A DNA stretch of 64,000 bases from Pontibacter mangrovi (GCF_006385705.1 NZ_VFRQ01000002.1:530416-594415); one strand, 5' to 3'; counted from the first letter of the stretch, positions 43,818 through 51,919 are shown. The notes: generated by a model not told the origin, from the letters alone. Numbers and translations: made by a program.

Positions 43818-44375
43818 TTAAAACGCCACTTTACACCGCTCCTGCTGCAACAGGTGCAGCTCCTGTTCTACCTGAAGTATGGTTTTGGAGTTAGCCAGCT
43901 CAGACTCGTAGCGGCGCGACAACTCACGGCGTTTAATGGCTTCCAGAAAGCGGCGAGCATCCTCGCGCGTCTCCAGAATAAGGCCGGGCACCAGGGTAGG
44001 TTTGTCGTCGTCGCCTTTGGCTACCATCGTGAAGTAGGAGGTGTTGGTATGCTTTACCTTGCCGGTTTTCACGTTCTCGGCGATTGCCCGGATGCCCACC
44101 ATCAGCGAAGTGTTGCCCACGTAGTTCACAGAGGCTTTTAAGGAAACCAGGTCGCCTACTTCTACGGGCTGCAGAAAGTGCACGCCCTCCACCGTAACCG
44201 TAACGCAGTAGTTGGCTGCATGCTTGGAGGCGCAGGCGTAGGCCACCTTGTCCATCAAGGAAAGAAGTATACCACCGTGTATTTTGCCGCCGAAGTTGGC
44301 GTAGCTCGGGATCATGAGCTCGGTAAGGGTGGTGCGGGAGTAGGAAACGGGGCGGAAGTGCTGTGTGTCAGTCAT
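43818..44375 (-). CDS. acyl-CoA thioesterase (hotdog fold)
   Basis: The protein has 185 residues. The hotdog thioesterase domain spans about residues 10-125: LTELMIPSYANFGGKIHGGILLSLMDKVAYACASKHAANYCVTVTVEGVHFLQPVEVGDLV in order, with the catalytic-type N-F-G-G-K-I-H-G-G segment of the YciA/BACH group. A charged helical tail of about 60 residues follows. It hydrolyses acyl-CoA to CoA and a fatty acid in the cytoplasm. It lies on the minus strand downstream of DUF721. Confidence 0.9.
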   Translation of the reverse strand: MTDTQHFRPVSYSRTTLTELMIPSYANFGGKIHGGILLSLMDKVAYACASKHAANYCVTVTVEGVHFLQPVEVGDLVSLKASVNYVGNTSLMVGIRAIAENVKTGKVKHTNTSYFTMVAKGDDDKPTLVPGLILETREDARRFLEAIKRRELSRRYESELANSKTILQVEQELHLLQQERCKVAF

Positions 44376-44431
44376 GGGTAAGTATAGTTATTCAGGAAAA
44401 GCTATACTTGTTTTCGGGCCGTGCTGTTGCC

Positions 44432-44755
44432 TTACAGAAAGATGATGTCCTTCACCACATCGCTGCCCGCCTCGGTGTTCAGAATCTCAATCACCTTACT
44501 TTTAGACATGTTGAGCTCGTGCTTAAGCGGGGCCGAGGTCAGTTTCACGAACAGCTTGCCGTCTTTAAAGTATAGCTGCTGCGTTTTCAGGGCAATGGGC
44601 TTGCCCATGATCTTCTCCCAGTTCTGCACCAGCTGCACCTCGCTCAGTTTGCCGTCCAGGCGGTAAGCTTGCATCAGCGCTTTCAGGCTGTCCCCGATCG
44701 GTTGGATGTCTGCCTTGCGTTTATCAATCGCCTCTTTCTTCTTGTAGTAGCGCAC
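44432..44755 (-). CDS. DUF721 (DciA-like) protein
   Basis: The protein has 107 residues. The DUF721 pattern is clear: IGDSLKALMQAYRLDGKLSEVQLVQNWEKIMGKPIALKTQQLYFKDGKLFVKLTSAPLKHELNMSKSKVIEILN in order. DUF721 includes DciA, which loads the replicative helicase DnaB in bacteria without DnaC, so a role in replication start is likely. The start is GTG at 44755. In Bacteroidota it often follows recF directly, but here an AT-rich gene intervenes. Confidence 0.85.
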   Translation of the reverse strand: MRYYKKKEAIDKRKADIQPIGDSLKALMQAYRLDGKLSEVQLVQNWEKIMGKPIALKTQQLYFKDGKLFVKLTSAPLKHELNMSKSKVIEILNTEAGSDVVKDIIFL

Positions 44756-44832
44756 GTTTTAAATTTTGAATGAGTGGGTGAATACTTAAAGGTGGTAAGG
44801 ACTTAAAAGTATATAAGAGTGATGAGTAAGAG

Positions 44833-45411
44833 TTAACCTTCATTTAAAAGACTTAGGAATCGAAATTTTTCTGTTAAATCCCTTAAAATTTTGAAGAAAT
44901 ACACTTTAATGATTAGCCGAGTAAAAATATCTTTCGCTGCTTTTGAGTTTGGTTCAAAGTCATTTCTTTCAACGTTTTGCAAAGCGGACAACTTCCAAAT
45001 GTTAAAATTTGACAATTTATAATTTAGCTCATGAGCAAAAGCATTTCTCAAACTGTTAATTAATAAAATATCATTGATAAGCTCTTCATCTATAGTTTTC
45101 GCCTTTTTAAGAAAGACAACTTTTTTATAAAATGTGTTAAGGCTTTTATTTGCCTTTTTTATATCCTGAATATCAAATTCTTTTAATAAGATTTCATTTA
45201 AAAGTCTTTCAATATACAGATGTCCTAGTAGAACGAAAGTAATATTGTCAGTTGAAGTAATTACTTTTTGGATAAAATTAGTACCTAGTTTTACTGAATT
45301 CCTTGGGGAAAATGAATCAATCAGATCACTCAAGGAAGTCTCCAGTGTTACAAAATCTTCCTTTTTTGTCTGTTTTAAGTTCAGTAGTACTTTATGAAGT
45401 AGATTTTCCAT
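44833..45411 (-). CDS. AT-rich HEPN-like hypothetical protein, 192 aa
   Basis: I do not recognise the family. It is mostly helical and carries LRNAFAH at residues 121-127, a match to the R-x4-6-H motif of HEPN ribonucleases (R122, H127), set in the usual second half of the domain. Base composition and codon use are strikingly AT-rich (many TTT, AAA, ATT codons) against its GC-balanced neighbours, which points to recent transfer. It lies 22 bases after recF and 77 before DUF721, all on the minus strand. No MNT or antitoxin gene is adjacent, so calling it a toxin is not justified yet. Confidence 0.72.
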   Translation of the reverse strand: MENLLHKVLLNLKQTKKEDFVTLETSLSDLIDSFSPRNSVKLGTNFIQKVITSTDNITFVLLGHLYIERLLNEILLKEFDIQDIKKANKSLNTFYKKVVFLKKAKTIDEELINDILLINSLRNAFAHELNYKLSNFNIWKLSALQNVERNDFEPNSKAAKDIFTRLIIKVYFFKILRDLTEKFRFLSLLNEG

Positions 45412-45433
45412 GGCGGTAGATACATGTTGCTAA

Positions 45434-46546
45434 CTACAACTCCCCAATCACCTTCACCTTTCCCTCCCTCACCTCAAATCTACGGATACTTTCCGAGAGG
45501 CCTTCGAGTATTTTGTCTGTTCTATCTAAGTGCGTGTCGGTTAAAAATATCTGGCCGAAAGTATGGGCGGCTACCATTTGCATGAGCTTGGTGATGCGCT
45601 TCTCATCTAGGCGGTCGAAAATGTCGTCGAGCAGGAGCAGGGGCTTGTGGTGCTGGCGCTGGTCCATTACCTCAAAGTGCGCGAGCTTCAGGGCGATCAC
45701 GTAGCTTTTCTGCTGCCCCTGCGAGCCGAAGTTTTTCACGGGGTTGCCGTCCATCAAAAACACGAAATCATCCTTGTGCGGCCCCACGGTGGTGCGCTGC
45801 AGGGCCATGTCCTTGCGCTCGGCCTGCTGCAGTTTATGGGCAAAGTCGCTGCCCTTCAGCTGGCTCTTGTAGGTGAGCGTCACCTCCTCGTGGCTGTCGG
45901 AAATGTGGTGGTAGTGCTTCTGGAAGATCGGCACGAAATCCTGCAGAAAACGCTGCCGCGCCTGCACCAGCTCCTCGCCGAAGGGCACCAGCTGCTCGTT
46001 CAGGATCTGCAGGTAATCGCGGTCATAGTAGTTGCGCTCGGCAAACTGTTTGAGTAGCGAGTTGCGCTGCTTCAGAATGTAGTTATACTGTATGAGCTGC
46101 TCCAGGTACACGTGGTCGAACTGCGACATAAGGCTGTCGAAGTACTTGCGTCGCTCCTCGCTGCCCTCCCGGATCAGGTCGGTGTCGTAAGGCGAGATAA
46201 GCACCACCGGAAAGCGGCCGATGTGGTCGCTGATCTTCTCGTAGGGCGCCTTGTTGTGCGTCACGGTCTTTTTCTGCCCCTGCTTTAGGCTCACCTGCAC
46301 CGTGTGCTTCTCCCCCTCAATCTCAAAGCGCCCCTTCACCATAAAAAAATCCTCGCCCTGTTTTATACTTTGCGCATCGGTGCCGGGAAAGGCGCTTTTA
46401 GTCATGGAGAGGTAGTGGATGGCGTCGAGGAGGTTGGTTTTGCCGCTGCCGTTGTCGCCGATAAAACAGTTGATATGCTCCGAAAAGCTAAGCGCGGCTT
46501 CTTCGTAGTTTTTGAAAAACAGCAAACTGAGATTTTCGAGGAGCAT
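45434..46546 (-). CDS. recF: DNA replication/repair protein RecF
   Basis: This SMC-like ATPase helps load RecA at single-strand gaps. It has 370 residues. Walker A is FIGDNGSGKTNLLDAI at about residues 28-43, the signature-like segment is NFGSQGQQKSYVIALKLA near 272, and Walker B is PLLLLDDIFDRLDEKR near 304. N-terminal LENLSLLFFKNYEEAALSF is typical. It is first in a minus-strand row with the AT-rich gene, DUF721 and the thioesterase, and diverges from pdhA. Confidence 0.96.
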   Translation of the reverse strand: MLLENLSLLFFKNYEEAALSFSEHINCFIGDNGSGKTNLLDAIHYLSMTKSAFPGTDAQSIKQGEDFFMVKGRFEIEGEKHTVQVSLKQGQKKTVTHNKAPYEKISDHIGRFPVVLISPYDTDLIREGSEERRKYFDSLMSQFDHVYLEQLIQYNYILKQRNSLLKQFAERNYYDRDYLQILNEQLVPFGEELVQARQRFLQDFVPIFQKHYHHISDSHEEVTLTYKSQLKGSDFAHKLQQAERKDMALQRTTVGPHKDDFVFLMDGNPVKNFGSQGQQKSYVIALKLAHFEVMDQRQHHKPLLLLDDIFDRLDEKRITKLMQMVAAHTFGQIFLTDTHLDRTDKILEGLSESIRRFEVREGKVKVIGEL

Positions 46547-46603
46547 TTAATTTCTACTTTGATATCTTTTTCCTTAATTTCGCATGCTAAACCGTTTAGG
46601 GCT

Positions 46604-46611
46604 TATATTTG
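46604..46611 (+). promoter_or_regulatory. -7 promoter box TATATTTG of pdhA
   Basis: TATATTTG matches TAnnTTTG and lies 69 bases before the pdhA ATG. A weak -33 TTTC lies 21 bases upstream. Confidence 0.6.
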
Positions 46612-46680
46612 CCGCAGTGCTAGGCAATTATAGCCACAACGTATAAACGGACATCTTAAAACGCACATAGACTATTACTC

Positions 46681-47727
46681 ATGGCTGATACGAAAGATAA
46701 GGCAAAAGCGAAGTCGGCGAAGGCAAAGGTACAGGCTGAGCCAAAGTTTTCAAAAGAAACATACATGTGGTGGTATGAGTCGATGAAGCTCATGCGCCGT
46801 TTCGAAGAGAAGTCGGGCCAGCTATATGGCCAGCAGAAGATTAAAGGCTTCTGCCACCTGTACATCGGCCAGGAGGCTTGTGCCGCCGGTGCTGCCACTG
46901 CCCTTGAAAAAGGCGACAAATGGATTACCGCCTACCGCGACCACGCGCACCCGCTGGCGCTGGGCACCAGCCCGAACGCTATCATGGCAGAGCTTTTCGC
47001 CAAAGCTACCGGTTGCTCTAAAGGCAAGGGTGGCTCTATGCACATTTTCGATAAGGAAGTAGGCTTTATGGGTGGCCACGGTATTGTGGGCGCGCAGGTG
47101 CCGCTTGGCGCTGGTATCGCCTTTGCCGAGAAGTATAACCAGACCGGCAACGTGTGCATCACTTACATGGGTGATGGTGCGGTGCGCCAGGGTGCTTTCC
47201 ACGAGGCCCTGAATATGGCCATGACCTGGAAGCTGCCGGTGATCTTCGTGATCGAGAACAACGGCTACGCCATGGGTACCTCTGTGCAGCGTACTTCTAA
47301 CGTGGTGGAGCTGTACCAACTGGGCGAGAGCTACGACATCCCTTCGGAGCCGGTTGATGCGATGGAGGTAGAGAACGTGCATGAGGCGGTGGCAAGAGCC
47401 GCTGAGCGTGCCCGTGCCGGCGAAGGCCCAACCCTGCTGGAGTTCAGAACCTACCGCTACAAAGGCCACTCCATGTCGGACCCTGCCAAGTATAGAACCA
47501 AGGAGGAGCTTGAAGACTACAAAGGCCGCGACTCGATAGAGGCCGTGAAAGCCACGATCCTGAAGAACGGCTGGGCTACCGAAGAGGAACTGGACCAGAT
47601 TGATGAGAAGGTGAAGCAGCAGGTGGCAGAGTCGGTGGAATTTGCCGAGAACTCGCCATATCCGGAGCCGGAGGAGCTGTATACAGACATTTATGTAGAG
47701 AAGGACTATCCATTTATAATGGACTAA
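46681..47727 (+). CDS. pdhA: pyruvate dehydrogenase E1 component alpha subunit
   Basis: This thiamine diphosphate enzyme decarboxylates pyruvate as part of the pyruvate dehydrogenase complex in the cytoplasm. It has 348 residues with a short Lys/Ala-rich start. The ThDP motif GDGAVRQGAFHEALNMAMTWKLPVIFVIENN (in order) lies at about residues 163-193, and the phosphorylation-loop-like YRYKGHSMSDPAKYR at about 260. The beta subunit and E2 genes are not adjacent. The divergent neighbour is recF. Confidence 0.95.
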   Translation: MADTKDKAKAKSAKAKVQAEPKFSKETYMWWYESMKLMRRFEEKSGQLYGQQKIKGFCHLYIGQEACAAGAATALEKGDKWITAYRDHAHPLALGTSPNAIMAELFAKATGCSKGKGGSMHIFDKEVGFMGGHGIVGAQVPLGAGIAFAEKYNQTGNVCITYMGDGAVRQGAFHEALNMAMTWKLPVIFVIENNGYAMGTSVQRTSNVVELYQLGESYDIPSEPVDAMEVENVHEAVARAAERARAGEGPTLLEFRTYRYKGHSMSDPAKYRTKEELEDYKGRDSIEAVKATILKNGWATEEELDQIDEKVKQQVAESVEFAENSPYPEPEELYTDIYVEKDYPFIMD

Positions 47728-47791
47728 GTCGCATTAAATCAAACAATAAGGAATTAAAAGGTATAATTTTCTTGTTTAGAGTCAGTAAGTG

Positions 47792-47823
47792 TTGATTCTA
47801 ATAACATTTAATTTATACTTTTG
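47792..47823 (+). promoter_or_regulatory. full -33/-7 promoter of the TPR membrane protein gene
   Basis: TTG at 47792-47794, a 21-base spacer and TACTTTTG at 47816-47823 fit the Bacteroidota consensus in both boxes. The ATG follows 24 bases on. Confidence 0.72.
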
Positions 47824-47847
47824 AAGCTGTAATACATTAACACACTG

Positions 47848-48567
47848 ATGGCAAAAGAAACAGTTAAACACCACAGCGAGTTTGAGGAGCTGGTTGAGAA
47901 CCCTGATGCGCTGGCAGACCGCCTGTACGGCTCAGAGGACTTTGTGAAGAAAAACAAATCGAAGCTGCTGGGAGTATTCATCGCCATTGCTGCTGTTATT
48001 GTGGCTGGTTTCCTGTACTATAACTACCGCAGCACCCAGAACGTGGAGGCACAGAACGCCATGTTTCAGGCGGTATATTACTTCGAGGCCGACTCGTTGG
48101 GCAAGGCACTGAACGGCGACGGGCAGCACGCAGGCCTGCTGGAGATTGCCGAAGATTATAGCGGAACAGATGCTGGTAACCTGGCAAACTTCTACGCTGG
48201 CGCGGCCTTGCTAAAGCAAGGGCAGTTTGCAGAGGCTGCAGAGCACCTGCAGGATTTTGAGTCGGATGACTACCTGTTGCAGGCCCGGGCCTACAGCCTG
48301 ACCGGCGACGCACTGCTGGAGCAGGGTAAGAACGAAGAGGCAGCCGAGCAGTATAAAAAAGCTGCGAGCCATAACGCTAACCAGTTCTTCTCGCCACAGT
48401 ACCTGATGAAGGCCGGTATCGCTTATGAGGCAGCCAACAACTACAGCGCCGCCGCTGAAGTATACGGCCAGATCGTTAAGGATTATGCTGCTTCTGCGGA
48501 GGTGACAGACGCCAAAAAGTATAAAGCCCGTGCCGAAGTACTGGCAGGAGACGCACAGGCAGAGTAG
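47848..48567 (+). CDS. membrane-anchored TPR protein (YfgM-like)
   Basis: The protein has 239 residues. A cytoplasmic start is followed by one membrane helix, LLGVFIAIAAVIVAGFLYYNY, near residues 42-62, then tetratricopeptide-like helices (residues 65-235): GNLANFYAGAALLKQGQFAEAAEHLQDF, ARAYSLTGDALLEQGKNEEAAEQYKKAA and MKAGIAYEAANNYSAAAEVYGQIV. The layout resembles YfgM, which works with PpiD at the translocon; here ppiD lies 10 kb away. It is a single gene with its own promoter and terminator. Confidence 0.85.
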   Translation: MAKETVKHHSEFEELVENPDALADRLYGSEDFVKKNKSKLLGVFIAIAAVIVAGFLYYNYRSTQNVEAQNAMFQAVYYFEADSLGKALNGDGQHAGLLEIAEDYSGTDAGNLANFYAGAALLKQGQFAEAAEHLQDFESDDYLLQARAYSLTGDALLEQGKNEEAAEQYKKAASHNANQFFSPQYLMKAGIAYEAANNYSAAAEVYGQIVKDYAASAEVTDAKKYKARAEVLAGDAQAE

Positions 48568-48586
48568 TAAACCTGTAGAATATATG

Positions 48587-48622
48587 AAAAGCGCTTTTGC
48601 CGTGAGGCAGAAGCGCTTTTTT
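48587..48622 (+). terminator. terminator after TPR gene
   Basis: AAAAGCGCTT and AAGCGCTTTT form the stem with inner pairing of TGCC / GGCA, followed by TTATT. Confidence 0.88.
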
Positions 48623-48727
48623 ATTGGTATTTTGCCAACGCATAAGTATAACGGCAGCTAGGAGAAACAATCAGTTGCGATAGTATACACCATTCAGAAT
48701 AACTGACAACGCGTAACAACACAAAGT

Positions 48728-49204
48728 ATGGCTACAGCATTAAAGAACCTGAGCGAGTATAGCCAGGATAAGTTTAAAGACATTTCTGAGAAGACCTTTG
48801 GCATTGTAGTGGCCGAGTGGCACGATGATATTACCAGTGTGCTGTGCCAGGGGGCGGTGGATACGCTGCTAAAACACGGCGCTAAGAAAGAGAACATCTT
48901 CATCAACACCGTGCCCGGCAGCTTTGAGCTAACACTGGGGGCGCAGTTTCTGGCCATGCAGGAGGAGATCGATGCGGTGATCTGCATTGGCGTCGTGATC
49001 AAAGGGGATACCAAGCACGATGACTACATCAACAATGCCGTAGCCAACGGGCTTACCAATGTGGCGCTAAAGTTCAACAAGCCGGTGTCGTTTGGCCTGG
49101 TTACGACTAACAACCTGGAGCAGGCGCTGGACAGGGCAGGAGGCAAGCACGGTAACAAAGGCGTTGAGGCCGCCGCCGCGGCTATCGGCATGCTGAGTTT
49201 TTAA
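48728..49204 (+). CDS. ribH: 6,7-dimethyl-8-ribityllumazine synthase
   Basis: This enzyme makes the riboflavin precursor lumazine from the aminopyrimidine and dihydroxybutanone phosphate. It has 158 residues, the usual length. Typical segments are GIVVAEWHDDITSVLCQGAVDTLLKHG, TVPGSFELTLGAQFL, CIGVVIKGDTKHDDYINNAVANGL with the catalytic His, and FGLVTTNNLEQALDRAGGKHGNKGVEAA. It stands alone; no other rib genes are adjacent. It is followed by the third mosaic repeat. Confidence 0.96.
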   Translation: MATALKNLSEYSQDKFKDISEKTFGIVVAEWHDDITSVLCQGAVDTLLKHGAKKENIFINTVPGSFELTLGAQFLAMQEEIDAVICIGVVIKGDTKHDDYINNAVANGLTNVALKFNKPVSFGLVTTNNLEQALDRAGGKHGNKGVEAAAAAIGMLSF

Positions 49205-49324
49205 GGTAACATCAGGATTTGCAGGATGGTTGGATGAACAGGATTTCTGAAGCGCCGGCTCTAACTGCCCAATCCCCCAAACATGCCCAGGGCCTGCGAC
49301 TTGTTAAAGGAAGTAAGTTTTCGG

Positions 49325-49790
49325 CAGGCGATTGACCCACCCCTAACCCCTCCCAAGAGGGGAATTTGCCTCACCCCAGCCCTCTCCTAATAACAGGAGA
49401 GGGAGCTTTCTGCAGTCCCGGGTCCAACCACCCCTAACCCCTCCTTAGCCAAGGAGGGGAACTATACTTGTTCAAGTTACATAGAGGTGGCTATAGAATT
49501 TGATCCCAGTTTTTCTGTGAGGCGCCGGGGGTAGGGGCCCTCTTATACGAGTTTTTTCGGTGCCGCAGGCAGCCCGAGGCATGAGAAGAGGGCCCCTACC
49601 CCCGGCAGGAAAAGCTCCCAGCGCCGAGCGGGAATTAGTTCACCCCGAAACATTTCGGGGAGGCCTCCCGGCCTTGGAGGGAGCCAAGTATAAGATGCAA
49701 TAGGTTGTAAGGCTGAGGATGAACGGCAGCTAGAAAATATAGCCCGGTGCCAGTTGCAGAAAGCAGCGGTTATGAAGTATAAAGGCACAA
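49325..49790 (-). repeat. intergenic mosaic repeat, copy C (inverted)
   Basis: It fills the gap between convergent ribH and the DUF3575 gene. On the minus strand it repeats the blocks of copies A and B: CGCTGCTTTCTGCAACTGG, CTAGCTGCCGTTCATCCTC, AAGGCCGGGAGGCC, CTGGGATCAA and TTCCCCTCCTTGG...AAGGAGGGG. It holds a perfect 21-bp inverted repeat (49524-49544 with 49586-49606) and stems at 49380-49403 (CCCTCTCCT / AGGAGAGGG), 49438-49459 and 49643-49660 (CCCCGAAA / TTTCGGGG). The frame at 49543-49788 is not a gene. Confidence 0.8.
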
Positions 49791-49854
49791 GCGTCCGCTT
49801 GCGCCAGAAAATTAGCTGGAAGTATTAAACTGAAGATAAGCTGCAGTTAAAAGT

Positions 49855-49888
49855 AAAAACCCCGCCTCAATCACTGAAGCGGGGTTTC
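49855..49888 (-). terminator. terminator of DUF3575 gene (minus strand)
   Basis: On the minus strand AAACCCCGC pairs with GCGGGGTTT, followed by TTTAC. It lies 18 bases after the stop codon at 49906. Confidence 0.9.
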
Positions 49889-49905
49889 TATACTTTATTT
49901 GTTCC

Positions 49906-50505
49906 CTAAAAACTATAACCCACCGTTAAGCCAGGCCTGAAGCGAACGCCACTACCCACCAGGTTTAGGAAGCCGAGGTCAAAATCATCTTCAGTTCCTG
50001 TTTTTACCTTCAGGCTCCCGCCATTCACGCCCAAGCCCATAAACAAGTCCAGTGAGATGCCGCTGTTGAAGATCCATTGGTTACCGGCAGCTATACCCGC
50101 ACCGACTGGTTTGTAGCTAGCCTCGTAGGTTTTGCCTTCCTCCTTGTCGTCTACCGTCAGCTTATAGTTTAGAATGCGGCCATAACCAGCTACATACACG
50201 CCGCTGGGCGCCTCTTTGGTGTCGGAGAGGTAATAACGGACTTCCGGAGTAAAGCCATAGCCGCTAAACTCCACATCCTTATATGAGGCACCGGTGGTAA
50301 AAGCGCCAAACTGAACGCTCGCATGCGGGGCAACGGCAACTTCTACAAAGCCGGAAGCAGTGAGCACAAACGGGCTCAGCACATTCGCCTTTATAACAAC
50401 GCTAGGCGAAGGCTCCTGTTGTTGGCGGCGCACCTGCGCAGAAGCGGTAGATATAGCAGCCATCAGAAGTATGGCAGAAAGCAATAGAGTAAGTTTCTTC
50501 ATCAC
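49906..50505 (-). CDS. outer membrane beta-barrel protein (DUF3575-like)
   Basis: The protein has 199 residues. A signal peptide (MKKLTLLLSAILLMAAISTASAQ, taken in order) ends near residue 24. The rest alternates short beta strands and turns: VIKANVLSPFVLTASGFVEVAV, YGFTPEVRYYLSD, GVYVAGYGRILNY and a last strand ending in Phe (PGLTVGYSF), which is the outer membrane barrel signature. The first strands match DUF3575, a Bacteroidota barrel family of unknown role. Two ATGs are adjacent (50505 and 50502). Confidence 0.83.
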   Translation of the reverse strand: MMKKLTLLLSAILLMAAISTASAQVRRQQQEPSPSVVIKANVLSPFVLTASGFVEVAVAPHASVQFGAFTTGASYKDVEFSGYGFTPEVRYYLSDTKEAPSGVYVAGYGRILNYKLTVDDKEEGKTYEASYKPVGAGIAAGNQWIFNSGISLDLFMGLGVNGGSLKVKTGTEDDFDLGFLNLVGSGVRFRPGLTVGYSF

Positions 50506-50851
50506 AGTATAGTTAAATAAGCACTTTTAAGTATAGCCAAGAGGCTATTGCTGCACTTCACAACTATTGTTCCAAATGTGAGCGCCTGAAATTAAAGCGA
50601 TTATCGGAGAGAAAAAAAGGTTAAATAACAGACATCAATAGCAAAGTATAAAGAATACTCTTATTTTTGCAGCAATTTTAGCGGATACCAGATTGACACA
50701 AAGGTTTTTGGCTAAGATTTTGCTAAACTAAAAAAGTTAAACTATAAATGTGCGCCTGATGTTATGGCCACAAGTGACGCTTTAGTTTTCAGCTTAATTG
50801 ATAACCCCCTTAAGCAAAAGGTAAAACTATATCACAGTTCAAGACAACGTA
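50506..50851. other. upstream region of DUF3575 and TraR/DksA genes
   Basis: A 345-base region between divergent genes. A -7 box TATTTTTG (50662-50669) points to the TraR/DksA gene with a long leader of about 180 bases. A possible 45-codon frame (50764-50901, starting MATSDALVFS) overlaps the TraR/DksA start and could be a leader peptide; I find no further support for it. Confidence 0.45.
50662..50669 (+). promoter_or_regulatory. -7 promoter box TATTTTTG
   Basis: TATTTTTG matches TAnnTTTG, 182 bases before the TraR/DksA ATG. No clear -33 TTG. Confidence 0.5.
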
Positions 50852-51241
50852 ATGAATACAAACGAAGAAAAACAGCGATATTCCAGAGAAGAGCTTGCTG
50901 AGTTCGAGGAAATCATCCAGGAGAAGCTGACGAACGCGCGGAAGGAGGTAGCCTTTATTAAGGAGACCCTGAGCCGCCGAAACGACTCCGGCACGGATAA
51001 CACAGCCTCTCCGTCTAAAATGCTGGAAGATGGTGCAGACACTGCCGAAAAGGAAAGCCTGAACCAACTAGCCTCGCGCCAGATGAAGTTTATCCAGCAG
51101 CTGGAAAATGCCCTGATCCGGATCAAAAACGGTACTTACGGTGTTTGTATCGTAACAGGAAAGCTGATACCTAAAGAAAGACTGCGTGCCGTACCGCACA
51201 CCCAGCATTCTATTGAAGCCAAACTTCAGCGTAACGACTAG
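50852..51241 (+). CDS. TraR/DksA family regulator lacking the zinc cysteines
   Basis: The protein has 129 residues. A coiled coil comes first (residues about 10-50 and 70-95) with LEDGADTAEKESLNQLASRQMKFIQQLENALIRIKNGTYGVC in order, then the globular tail IVTGKLIPKERLRAVPHTQHSIEAK. The usual C4 zinc finger is reduced to a single Cys (VCIVTG), the others being Thr, His and Ser or Ala. This cysteine-poor form is normal in Bacteroidota. It would bind the RNA polymerase secondary channel. It is followed after 12 bases by scpB. Confidence 0.85.
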   Translation: MNTNEEKQRYSREELAEFEEIIQEKLTNARKEVAFIKETLSRRNDSGTDNTASPSKMLEDGADTAEKESLNQLASRQMKFIQQLENALIRIKNGTYGVCIVTGKLIPKERLRAVPHTQHSIEAKLQRND

Positions 51242-51248
51242 TACTTAT

Positions 51249-51256
51249 TACCTTTG
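51249..51256 (+). promoter_or_regulatory. promoter-like box overlapping the scpB start
   Basis: TACCTTTG matches TAnnTTTG and contains the TTG (51254-51256) that must start scpB. If it is a real promoter, its transcript cannot include that start codon; scpB would then rely on read-through from the TraR/DksA gene. Confidence 0.4.
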
Positions 51257-51817
51257 GATATACTGCAGAACCATATTCAGGCACTGGTTTTCTGTGCCCA
51301 GTCGCCCATTAGCATCGAGGAGATCCAGCGCTGCCTACAGGAGTCGCTCGGAATGGAGGAGATACTGGTGAGCGATGTGCTGGAAGCCGTGGAAGCTATA
51401 AACGAGCGGCTGCAGGAGCAAAATTTCGCTTTCCAGATCTACGCGATCGGGGGCGGCTATCAGTTCCTGACCAAGCCCGAGTACCAGGATACGGTCAGCA
51501 CTTATCTGAAACATAAATCGAAGAAGAAATTGTCGGCGTCTGCGTTGGAGACGCTGGCCATTATTGCCTATAAGCAACCGGTTACCAGAAGCCAGATGGA
51601 GCAGATTCGCGGCGTAGGCTGCGACTATGCCGTACAGCGGCTGCTGGAGAAAGAACTGATCGAGATTAAAGGCAAGGCCGAAACCATTGGGCGCCCGGTG
51701 CTTTATGGCACCTCGCAGAAGTTCATGGATTACTTCGGCATCAACCACATCAAAGACCTTCCGCAGCTAAAAGATTTCGCCACCGAAGAAAACACCATTG
51801 GCGAAGCCGCCGATTAG
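51254..51817 (+). CDS. scpB: segregation and condensation protein B
   Basis: ScpB is the winged-helix partner of the SMC-ScpA condensin that compacts the chromosome. It has 187 residues. Typical segments are LQNHIQALVFCAQSPISIEEIQRCL at the start, LSASALETLAIIAYKQPVTRSQMEQIRGVGCDYAVQRLLEKELIEIKGKAETIGRPVLYGTS in the middle and end. The start is a TTG; no ATG lies in front of the conserved N-terminus. ScpA and SMC are not in the window. Confidence 0.93.
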   Translation: MDILQNHIQALVFCAQSPISIEEIQRCLQESLGMEEILVSDVLEAVEAINERLQEQNFAFQIYAIGGGYQFLTKPEYQDTVSTYLKHKSKKKLSASALETLAIIAYKQPVTRSQMEQIRGVGCDYAVQRLLEKELIEIKGKAETIGRPVLYGTSQKFMDYFGINHIKDLPQLKDFATEENTIGEAAD

Positions 51818-51919
51818 CCCCTTGGGCATCACACACGTATTGAACTATAGTTTTAGCAATTCCATTATTACTGCACAACTAAGGTACAGTAGCGATACTG
51901 CATCGATAAATATTTAGCA

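Noticed and set aside
50764..50901. 45-codon leader frame before TraR/DksA
   Set aside because: No start context or conservation can be judged from the sequence alone; it is mentioned only as a possibility.
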